A stretch of 64,000 nt of DNA from NCBI GenBank assembly GCA_016748015.1, contig JAAOMT010000003.1:977187-1041186 (forward strand), read 5' to 3'. Each line of letters starts with the position of its first letter. The stretch's first letter is position 1. Below, piece after piece: positions 11,039 to 21,037 of this stretch. The notes under the pieces are model-generated. The model ran no database searches and was not told the origin of the DNA. It saw only the letters and a program-made list of their open reading frames with translations. Origin of the DNA: Geosiphon pyriformis. Its lineage: Eukaryota; Glomeromycota; Glomeromycetes; Archaeosporales; Geosiphonaceae. The translations under genes and the position numbers were made by a program.

Positions 11039-14000
11039 CTCTTCCTCCTCTTCCTCTTCGCTCTCCGATGATTCATCTGTTATTGAATCATACCGAAGGG
11101 CTGTAAGGATGAATTGTATTAACAAAATTGAAATTTAACGATAAAAGCCTAGAAGGGATTTGAACAGAATTAATTTGATGAAATTCTAAAAGTAAAAACG
11201 TACATGACGCTTTTGCTCCCCTAGGCTCCTCTTCTTCTGACAAAGATTCAGCAGATTCATAGAAATTATCCAAATCATAATTATGCTTCTTATGTGAGGT
11301 TTTCTCGTAACGTGATGGTGTTGTGGGGGAGTAATGCGGTCCGAATGAATCACTTCCAAAGCTTTTAGCCGCTTTGGAACGATTGTAAGCCTCATCTTGC
11401 TGTCAAATAATAATGTAATATAAATCAAATCCTACTTGAGCGTAAAATTTAAAATAACTTCTTATCTTACCAAACTATTCCGGAGAGAGCTATCAGGTTT
11501 TTCTGTCGGCCAATCTGGCAAGGCTTCATAACCTGGTAAGGTATGATTGAGTACAAGAGCCATTGATCCAATAATAAAACGGTCGCGTCCTTTTGAAATT
11601 GAAATGAAGAGGTCTAATGAATTGCCAGAGGCTTTGAACTTTTCAAAATAATTCTTCTTACCAGCAGAAGGACTTTCATCACTTGGCGCCTCTTTTTCAC
11701 ACAAAAGAATTTGCTTCAAATTATCCGTTAATAAGGTACTTTTACTTTCATCTTTTTCATTTGAAGCTGCCTGATTGCTTTCAGCCTTTCCACTCGAGAC
11801 TCCGTTATTGTTACCTAACAAAATGAGACCTCTCAAAAGACGAGCCCGATCTCTAATATCATAGTTCAGATCATAACGTGCCAAGTTCAGAACATATTGA
11901 AACAGGAGGTTGAGGGTATGATTTGTTGGATGAAGAGAAACCAGCTTTGCACTCAGATTTATTGTTTGCAACTTCACAATATTATCTTCATTACTGAATG
12001 TCTTAGCAGCTTTTCTAAGCACATCAGGGGCGACCTTTTCTAGATTCTCAGCATATTGGCCAACCAGCCATAAAATGCTCGCTCTCGCCCGTGGTACTGT
12101 AATTTGATCCAAGGATTTCGCAAGCTGAATTATCATATCGGCATTATCTTGGGGTTTTAATTGTAAAAGCCTCTTGATAACCACGATGGATTCTGCGACA
12201 ACAGCATCTTGATAATATAAAATGATTGTTAATAATCCCTCAAGAAATAATACATATGAATAAAATAAGAGGCAAACCATTTTTGCTCCACAATAATTTC
12301 ATCAATCCATCCAGACAGTTTTCAGCCATTTCCGGTATTCCTATGGCGCATCGCCCAATCGCCTGTATAGCAGATGTTGCAAACTCTTTGTTGGGACTCT
12401 TGACGTATTCCTTATGGCAAATAAAATTATAGTTATAATTAAAGCAGCCTGATTTTCAGATAAATTATTTGGGTGAAAAGGACTGTACCTGCAACTCTCT
12501 CAAAAGGACAGTTACATTACTTTCTGTTCCGATCAAAGTCATGATTTCCATCTTTAAGTTACGCACAAAACCGGGGTCTGTAGATCGAACAAAAAATTGT
12601 TGAAGATGTGGTTCAAAAAGGTACTATTCGAAGAAATGTACGTCAAATATCAGCCTCCAGGAATAATTTTGAAGTTGAACACGGTACAATATTTCATGCT
12701 TTTCAAAAGGGATTGCAAACCGGCCGTTGAGTCGCCATTGTGGCTATATTTGCCAGCACAACATACTGAATTTCCCGATGTGTTCTCAACAATCTTACTA
12801 GAGGTTTGCTTATCTTATATGAATCTGTAATTGGAGCTAAATGATAATATATTTTTGCAACTGCGAGGACTACCTAAATAGATGTTAAGCAATAAGTTAT
12901 CTTTATTCGAGTATTTCAAAACAATGACTTAGTTAAGAGGAAAACATACCCCACTATTTCGACTTTGTAAGAGTGGTAAACATGAACGTAGAAGGAGCTC
13001 ATGATCAGGGTCTAAAACATATGAAAAATCGATTGTTCCTTCCGTACTATCTGAATCATCATCGGAATAGAATTCCTTGGAGGCTTTATGTGAATTGGAT
13101 CGTCCAGACTTTTAAATTTAAATTTTGTTAAAAAGTAGAGATCGAATAATAAGCAATCATATTAATTCTACAAATCGACTTACATTACGGTTGGGATCTA
13201 AAAATTGAGTCCTGGATGTACAAAAATTATGTGAGTACTCCTCATCATTTGGAAAAGTTTTGGATAAAAAATTTTACCTCGCATATCGTAATAATAATCC
13301 CATTATAACAATTTGCCCCCATTCGTCGGCGTCTATTAACATACGACATAATTTTCGATAATGAGGATGTATTAAATCCAGTCGTTCTGGACAGACTTCA
13401 TTAAAAGCCATCACGACACTTCCAATAGTAAATGATGAATTGTCGTTTAAGAGTGTAGTAATTGTGTCAACCAAAGTGTCTTTTTGGGTCGGGTCTAAAC
13501 TTTATTGGACATTGTTGAAATTGTTTTTTAAAACAACGCCAATCAATTAGGATGAAAAAACATCAAAGATTCGGGTGTCTTACCTGTAGCATTTAGGAAT
13601 GGCGGTCGCGGCTGTTTTGCGAACATAGGGTGACAAGTCGTTCATACATTTTTTGATCGCAAGCAATACAATAGGACTTATCACAGGAACGCGAATTCCA
13701 GACATCACCCGCAATGCCATTGCCCTTATTAGTTGATTTTGATCGGTAAGATCTTTTTGAAATGTATTAATGGAGAGTAGAGCGAGATCTGGCTCTTGCT
13801 CAGCGTATCGTAATATGTAAATATAAACAAGCTTGCGAATTTCAATGTTCTGCGAGGCAACATTTTTCACAACATCTGGAAAGAATTCTGATACATTGCG
13901 TCCTTTGGAAATCATCTTTGAATTGAGAAGCAAGCAAAGGTATGTAAAATTGAATGAGCATTTTAATCCATACCATTTTGAGAAAAGTGGGAGTAAATAA

Positions 14001-14299
14001 AGTGAATGGAAAGAGCAAAATAAATATTTGGGCGTTGACAAATTAATTGGCGGAAGATTATTTCGAAGTCGTACCGCAATCAACCTTTTAAGTCCATCCA
14101 TTTTTTCGCGATCGTGCCTTGAATCTAACTGTCGTCTTATATCGCGCATTTTTTCTTCTGATGTGTCAAAATAATGCCCCGAAGAGGTAGCCTCCAGCCC
14201 GAACTCACGCGCATTTTCGACCAAACCCTCAGAAACCTTTTTTGAAAGTTTAGCTGCGTTTTGAGCAAACGCAGCCGCTTTGTAGAGATAATCAGACAT
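10841..14299 (-). CDS. apl6: AP-3 adaptor complex subunit beta, 11 exons
   Basis: Large beta subunit of the AP-3 adaptor, which sorts cargo from Golgi/endosomes to the vacuole. Inferred exons (minus strand): 14299-14075, 13915-13584, 13499-13278, 13211-13184, 13108-12950, 12873-12721, 12623-12489, 12410-12278, 12207-11471, 11399-11204, 11100-10841. They total 2580 nt, 859 residues plus stop, in frame across all ten GT-AG introns (66-159 nt). The adaptin trunk is clear: [124 protein letters not shown] and [15 protein letters not shown]. The last exon is an acidic Glu/Ser tail with a run of more than 20 Glu. The C-terminal appendage of animal AP3B1 is absent, so this is a short fungal form. Start ATG at 14299 ([20 protein letters not shown]). 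Confidence 0.93.
10985..11064 (-). repeat. GAG/GAA trinucleotide tract coding poly-Glu
   Basis: Reads as CTC/TTC repeats on the + strand. It lies in the last exon of the AP-3 beta gene and encodes more than 20 consecutive Glu, then DDDD. An acidic Ser-rich stretch is usual in the AP-3 beta hinge. The repeat explains several long but spurious overlapping ORFs here. Confidence 0.9.
13916..14074 (-). other. AP-3 beta intron 1, in-frame and stop-free
   Basis: 159-nt intron (GTACGA...TCAAAG) between LKRLIA and MISKGRN. Its length is a multiple of three and its minus-strand reading contains no stop, so retention would add 53 residues instead of truncating the protein. The spliced junction RLIA-MISKGRN matches adaptin beta conservation; the retained peptide (hydrophobic, [10 protein letters not shown]-like) does not. 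Confidence 0.85.
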
Positions 14300-14558
14300 G
14301 TTTGAAATACTGATTTGAATGAGATTTCTTAGAATTTGTTTTTTTTACAATAGTCCAATTCTTTGTTAGGCGCTAGAGTTAAAATCATCATTCGTGTGAC
14401 ATCCCTTGTTTCTGAATAAAAAATATTATATTTTACAATATTTATTTCAACAAATATTTATTAATACAAAACAAAATTTTAATACAAATTTTATAATGTA
14501 AAAAAATTTAATATTTTAAAATGTAAAATTACTATTATGCAAAAAAACTTAATTAAAA

Positions 14559-15089
14559 TCATGTTGTAATGTTGTAATCTATTGATGTACACATGTTGCG
14601 ATAAAATCTTTCTCGAAGGTCGAGGCGACCACCTCCAAGATAAAAAACCCCAAAGCCTAAAATTCCGAATATGAATAAGACTTGGTACAGGTTCATACTT
14701 GTATCTTGATCATCAGTGGCGTTAAGGCAGTGAAATTGGAATCCTTCAAGATTAAGTGTATACCTGCCAGGATGATTTCCAAGCGTTTGGAGACGCTGTT
14801 GAGATTTGCTATAAGTTAGGTCGAGTTGTTGGACTAGGAAAGTTTCACCTAGTGAAGTTTGTTGATCGTCATGCCGATTAAGAAACTCGAATTGAAAAGT
14901 TTCTGGAGGTGCGAACGTTTGGAAGAAGCAGAGAAAGCACTTGATGTCCTCTTTATTTTTCAGCAATTTGGGTTTTATGATAATCTTGTTAAATTCGGGA
15001 TTTCGGTTGATTAGAAGAAGGCTTGATAAATCTGGAAAATTTTCTCGTAATCTATCTAGAAGTGAGCCAACTCCTCGTGTAATTTGCAT
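14559..15089 (-). CDS. Hypothetical protein with one C-terminal TM helix
   Basis: A 176-codon ORF with no intron signals, 260 bp upstream of the AP-3 beta start and on the same strand. The N-terminal 120 residues are soluble-looking (MQITRGVGSLLDRLRENFPD; RLQTLGNHPGRYTLNLEG). Residues about 132-152 (NLYQVLFIFGILGFGVFYLG) form one hydrophobic helix, followed by a short basic tail (GGGRLDLRERFYRNM). That suits a tail-anchored or single-pass endomembrane protein. I do not recognise the family. Codon use and the sharp TM segment favour a real gene over chance. Confidence 0.6.
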   Translation of the reverse strand: MQITRGVGSLLDRLRENFPDLSSLLLINRNPEFNKIIIKPKLLKNKEDIKCFLCFFQTFAPPETFQFEFLNRHDDQQTSLGETFLVQQLDLTYSKSQQRLQTLGNHPGRYTLNLEGFQFHCLNATDDQDTSMNLYQVLFIFGILGFGVFYLGGGRLDLRERFYRNMCTSIDYNITT

Positions 15090-15344
15090 CGTTAAAATCA
15101 GAGTATGAAATTTTTTTTACCAAAAATCTTTTGCAAGCAATTTATAAAAATTCAAATTCTTGATTTCATCCAGAATTGAAAACCTGTTTTTATTTGTGTT
15201 CGAACTGTACCATGGAAAAATCCTTTATTTTCTTGATATAAAATAAATGAATACAAAAAAGGTTGTTTTCAATTGAGTTGAAAATCTCGATGGAATACTT
15301 TTCCCACGCCATAAATCAAATTTGCCATTGATGAGATACAATAT

Positions 15345-16310
15345 TAGTTCACTAATTAAGAAAATAAAATGGTGTCTATCCATTTTCATCTTTGCCAATT
15401 ACAGCCCTGCAATTCCGGCAGTTGTACACTTCGAACCCTCCAATGCTTTTATGTTGCCACACCAGCTACAAGTCTTGGATTTATAAGACTCATTTGGATA
15501 CAACACGGACTCCTAACTCCTCGGCCTTGGCGATCAGACATTGATGGAAACGGTAATGTGCCCAGGGAAGCATTTTCTACACAGTCTTCGTATAATTTTT
15601 TCGGCTTACGATTTCTGAAATCTCAAATGACGGGATAAAGATTGCTTCAAGCTCTCGAGTGAAGAAGACGATCGCCTTCATTCTGCAGACGCATAATCCT
15701 TCGCCGTAGGTGGGAGACTGCTTTTTCAAGTTGCCGGCCCCTGCATTTCTTACGAGACACCCAGTTTAGCTTTTTTGGAATTAGGACATCCATATACTTG
15801 TGCACACGAACAATTCGTCCGATATCATTAGAGCCTATTTTACCATGCCTCTATAGGGAGAATACCAAGTGAAGGGTATGCGAACGCCAGGACCAATAGA
15901 GACTACATGGGTGGAGCTGTCCGCTTGGTTTTCGCGGATTTGTCTTTGCGTCTCATAGACCAAGGAAAATCTCCATTCGTTGGTTTTTTGAGAATATGTA
16001 GATTTGCCATCAGATGTAATCTTGTGCGGATAGGACGACTTATTACTTGTGCGTTTAGTTTCGAAGTGAAAAGGCAATAGCATACGTCTATCCTATAGGA
16101 AGTTTTGAATTAAAAAAATGTAGTTCTAGAATTTTTTTAAGAAACTAAAATCCTTATCTTGCATATGCATAACTGGTGAAGTGTGAATATAAGACAAAAA
16201 ATGATCCCAAGATGATGAAAAATTCAGAGCGCGAATTGTAATAGTCTGATGCAATGACTTATGTGATCGGAAAGAAAGATGATGTGCTGGCGTACCTTGT
16301 TATCGCTTTG
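15345..16310 (-). pseudogene. Fanzor / TnpB-like RNA-guided nuclease homologue, decayed
   Basis: Minus-strand coding pieces line up with the eukaryotic TnpB (Fanzor, OrfB_Zn_ribbon) family. In order: TITIRALNFSSSWDHF near 16235; a probable intron 16091-16165; THVVSIGPGVRIPFTWYSPY (RuvC-I, 15865-15905); GSNDIGRIVRVHKYMDVLIP with a basic helix (15650-15835); IFIPSFEISEIVSRKN (RuvC-II Glu, codon 15622-15624); YRFHQCLIAKAEELGVRVV; KTCSWCGNIKAL (15445-15476); and VYNCRNCRAVIGKDENG (zinc ribbon and RuvC-III Asp, 15376-15426). The RuvC-I residue that should be Asp is Gly (codon 15892-15894). At least four frame changes (near 15838, 15690, 15500, 15430) and stops at about 15595 and 15376 break the gene. 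It therefore looks inactive. No transposon ends were identified. Confidence 0.78.
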
Positions 16311-16419
16311 TATTACGTCTAATAATTCTGATCAATAGCCTCATCCGTGATATTAGCAGGGCTCTACAAAACTCTTGTTTGCCCCAGATCCCGAAGCATC
16401 ATAGACTTCGGCCATTTCT

Positions 16420-16800
16420 TTTCCGTAATATCATTTTACCACAACACCTTTTGTTCCACCCGACTACGGTATAAACGCAAATCTATCTATCGCTTCAGAA
16501 GCTACCTCTGCACCTTGACCAGCAACGTGTAGGTGAGAGTTTCTCCCGAATGTCGTCACTTGTTGCATACCGCCATTGTACTGGATTTTTCTTGTGCTTT
16601 TTGCTTGTTCTGCGATGAAGACAGTGTTGCTGGTGGAGATTTGATCGTCGAGAACGACGAATTTGCAGAATGGAGGGAGATGTATTGAAGGAGGTCGAGA
16701 ATGGGTACCCACAATTCTGGGAAAGGACCCGCTTTTGTCGCCCGAGATCCTCTTCCGTAGAGGATGCCTTTTGTATGTTTAATTTGTAAAAATCGCTTTT
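16420..16800 (-). other. Coding-like stretch, unassigned
   Basis: GC content is higher than in the spacers and three overlapping minus-strand frames stay open (for example FVVLDDQISTSNTVFIAEQA; ILYGRGSRATKAGPFPELWV). None continues cleanly into the Fanzor-like sequence and I recognise no domain. It could be the decayed 5' part of that gene, or a piece of another gene. Low confidence. Confidence 0.25.
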
Positions 16801-16860
16801 CAATTCATTTCGACTTGCTTATTCTAATCACAAATCTCATTAGCTATCCAATAAAGTAGC

Positions 16861-19800
16861 CTTTCTTGGCAGCATGCAGATATTCATGACAAAACACATG
16901 AATTAAAAATTAATTTACAAATAGTCATTTTCAATATTTGATTTATTTTAAAATGAGAAGTATAACAACCCTTTTTTTTATTGATTTTTTGACAATGCAT
17001 ACATCTTTATTAAAAGTCTTATTTTTTTTATTCTTTAAAAATTTGCTACTTTAGTCTTTCATATTGTTTAAATTTAAGGTTTTAAATCTGTTTATTCAAA
17101 AGTTTTTTTAATAATAGTAGTAATAAAAAATGGTAAAAAAAAGCTAAAGTTAAGTTTTATTAATACAAAGTATAAAAAAACAAAACCATTATAATTCTAA
17201 TAATAGCAAAAACAAAATAATATTTTTAAATAATAATAATATAATTAATAAAAACAAAAATAGTTTATAAATAATATATTTATACAATTAACAAAAATCA
17301 AAAAATTAAATTTAAAAAAGGTATACTGTTTATTATAAAACATAAATACCAAAAAAAATATTGTTGTATTTTTGTATTTTGCTTTATTGTTTTAATTTAA
17401 AAAAAACTTTTATTATTAATATATTTTTATTATTATTATTTAATATGTAAACTCAATCAAAACCTAATATAATATAACAATTTTAATGCTTTAAATTAAG
17501 TATAATTCATATTTTTTCTATATATAATCAGACATAAACCCAGTTTAGATTAAATTACATTGAATTTATAAAAAAAAAATTATTCTTAAGTGTTATTTTC
17601 TGTATAATAATAATAATAAATATATTATTATTTTTAACAAAACTACTTAATTATACAATAGTTGTATTTGTATTAGATTTGACAAAATCAAGTTAATGCT
17701 TCCAAAAAAAAATCAACTTAATATAAAATTCATTATTAAGAAGATTAATATTATACTTATTTATATATTTAATATTAAAACTATACTTATTTTTAATAAT
17801 TATTATATCTATAGAAAGCTAACTTATAATTTTACCAAAAACAAATACATTATTTTATACAACACAAACCAAACTTTTAAATTCTATATATAAAGCAAAA
17901 AAAATGTTCAAAAAAATAGTAATTAAAGCAATTAAAAAATTAATAAACTTAATAACAGATTTAATCAAAGCAATTAAACTTAAAATTTAAAACTTCAATT
18001 TAAAATTAGTAACAGAATTAATAATAGACAATAACAAAAAACAGCAAAAAAAGAAAACAAAAAAGCAAAAGTTTCAACATAAGATTTTTTACTAATAAAA
18101 AAAAACAAAAAACATAAAACCAATAACTAATTTAGTAAACAACTTAAAAAAAAATAATATCTTGTAATTTTTAAATATATAATCTAATTCTTAATATTTA
18201 TAACAATAATAATACTTAAGAGTTTTTTACCAAATATAATTATTGATTTAAAAACTATATTATTAATTCTAAAAGCAATACAACCAAAAAAAAATTAACT
18301 AATTTGGTTTTAAAATTTTTTTTTAAAATAATAATCTTTTTTTAATTAAAAAAAAATCTAAATATTATCTTTTTTAATTAATACAGATTAATTATTAAAA
18401 ACAAAAACAGCAAAAAAAAAGTTTTTAAAAGTTATAATAGCATATTGTTACAAGTTAACAAACTTTAATTTTATTAAAATAATAATATTAAAAACACCAA
18501 AAATATTTTTAATATTAATAAAAAAATATAACAAGAAAGATATTATGAAGTACAACAAAAATAAAAAAAAAGATTCAGAAATTACTACAAAAAATTTTGT
18601 AACTTTAAGTATAATTAAAAAAAACCCATTAATAAAAATTTTAATAATAACAATCAAAGAATTTTTAAAAGCAAAATTCAAACAAATTAACTTAATATTG
18701 TTTTTAAAAATTAACTTAAATTTAACAAAGCCAAATAACAAATAAAACAAAAAATCAATTAAGATTAATTTAACTTTAAAAATAGTACCAAGTATTAAAA
18801 TAGAAGCTACTTATTTAAAAAAATTTTAATAATTGAAAATTGTTTTTTATATACTATTAAAAACAATATTAAAAAACAAAAAAACAAAAGTTAATTTAGT
18901 TGTTATTAAAAAAATTTTATTTAAGATTTTATTTAAAACTACAAAAGAGTTTAATATAATAATAGCAAATACAAATAACTATTATTGTTTTTTTGATTTT
19001 CTGGTTTTTTTGGCTATTTATAAAGTAATAATAATAATATTAGTAATAAGAACAGAAAAAACCAACTTGTTAATTAGTGTTATTTATAGAAAAGTACAAG
19101 AAAAAAAATAGGAAAAACAGATAAAAAATAAACCAATAGGAAAATAAGACTTAGCAAATAAGCACAATATCAGTAAATTATGGTACACTGTTTAACAATA
19201 AGCATATTGTCAAAAAATTATGACATATTACTTAACAATAAGCATATTGTCAAAAAAAATAAGACATATTGCTCAAGAAAATATAAGATTTTATATATAA
19301 TAAAAGTATTAAAAATAGAAAAAGTAATTCCAGAAGAATTTAATAAAGTTCATATTAATTTAGAACAATACTTCTTTCTTTAAAAAATAGTTTTTTACAA
19401 CTTGAAATGAAATTATTTTTATATTAATAAAATTATCTATTATCATTGAATCCATATTATTATCATTTAATTAAGAATATTAATTACTTTTGTCACTATT
19501 AACACTTTATATTAATAAAATCCAATATTTAACTATATTAGAACAATAGCTCTTGATTATGACTATTAACAGAATACTAATTTTTTATTTTTTTTTATTT
19601 TATTTTTTTTATTTTTTATTTTTTTGTTGTTTATTAATTAATTAAAAAGATTAAGCACTAAGTATTTGACATTAAAAATAGTCTGATAAAAGACCCAAAA
19701 ATAAAAGTAAAAATTTAAGAATAGCTTATTAAAAAAGCATAACTGTCAAAATAAACTAGTCATCATATTAAAAAAAAAAATTTATGAAAAAAATTATTAA

Positions 19801-20901
19801 TTGAATCTTTGTCCATTATACAAAAAACTTAATCAAAATCTTCAGAAATAATTAACTTTACCAACCATTAAATACCAAGTTATGAGTTTGTTATTTGTTT
19901 CAATACTTTAAATAATCATTTATAATACTGGTTTATTATTAAAAACTTTAAAACTTTTAAAAAGAATAAAAACAATATTTGAACTAATCTGTATGTATTT
20001 CTTGAAAAAAACTTTAATTAAAAAAAATTACTAGTTAAAGATAAAAAAATGTCTTAGAAACTGCTTTTAATAATTTATTATTACTAATATTTAAGAAAAA
20101 TATTACCAAGATATTTTGTTTAATTGTTTTAATAATAAAAAAATCTTCTTTTATTAAAATTTTATTAGTTATTATAAAAAAAGCAATATTTGAAACTTTT
20201 TTACTTTTTGTTTTAATTATGGTCATAAAAATAGGAAAAAAAAAGTATATTAATATTAATATTAAAAAAATTTTTTTAAATATTTTTATATTTGTTTAAA
20301 AAAACAGCTTATAAAAAAATTGTTTTTATTTTTAGATTAAATAAAATTATTATAATAAAAAAATAATATAATTGAAAAATTAATGTAAAATTTACATATA
20401 TATAATTAAATTAAAAAAAATTAATAGTCAAAATAAAAATATTAATAAAAAAATTGAATTACATATTTGTATTTTGGTTTTTTTGGTAATTATACATAAA
20501 TATAAATAATTAATTTACTATTTACTTATTTAAAAAAAATTAATAGATTTATTATACTATAATACAATAAAACCAAAAAAAAATTTAACAATAAAAACAT
20601 TTAATTATTTTAATAAATTGTTTTATAATAAAATAAAATAAATTAAGTTAATATTATTAAATTATAAAAATAAACAATAATTATTAAATTAATATAATTA
20701 ACATAAAAAATATTAAAACAATTTAAAATATTAAAAAAAAATTATAATATTAATATAAATTAAAATTAAAATATAGTATTATTAATTAAAATTTAGTTTA
20801 AAAACTTTTCTAAATTTTTTTTAATTTTATTATCAACATAGAATTTTTTTATTGTTTAATATTTACAATTTAATAAATTGTTTTATGTTTTAAAATATAA
20901 T
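16861..20901. other. 4-kb AT-rich region, no recognisable gene
   Basis: Almost entirely A/T, with oligo-A and oligo-T runs. The short ORFs here encode only Lys/Ile/Asn/Leu-rich peptides. Between about 17.9 and 19.4 kb the + strand is markedly A-rich and G-poor, which may mark an old, AT-saturated element (see findings). A 40-bp minisatellite lies at 19151-19272. Confidence 0.6.
19151..19272 (+). repeat. 40-bp minisatellite, three units
   Basis: The core TTAACAATAAGCATATTGTC recurs at 19192 and 19232, followed each time by an A-run and GACATATT. A more diverged first unit (TTAGCAAATAAGCACAATAT) starts at 19151, giving a period of about 40 bp. Each core contains the small palindrome AATAAGCATATT. 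Confidence 0.75.
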
Positions 20902-21037
20902 TTAATTATAAAAAAACTTCTTTCTCTCTTACTTCCACAAACCCTCAAAAAGCGCTTTTCTGATAAAGAAGTTTTTTTTTTATTTTTATTTCTCTTATTA
21001 GTATTTCACAATTTCTCTTTCTAATAACCCATTTTTC

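Noticed and set aside
10858-11106. Long Pro/Leu- and Arg-rich ORFs across the CTC/GAG repeat
   Set aside because: Other-frame readings of the trinucleotide repeat in the last AP-3 beta exon.
15369-15638. + strand ORF of 89 codons beginning MVSIHFHLCQLQPC
   Set aside because: It is the antisense shadow of the Fanzor zinc ribbon and RuvC-II region, whose motifs are in family order on the minus strand.
16861-20901. Lys/Ile/Asn-rich ORFs of 60-100 codons as possible genes
   Set aside because: Composition is explained by A/T content; no domain, no partner exon signals that form a convincing gene.
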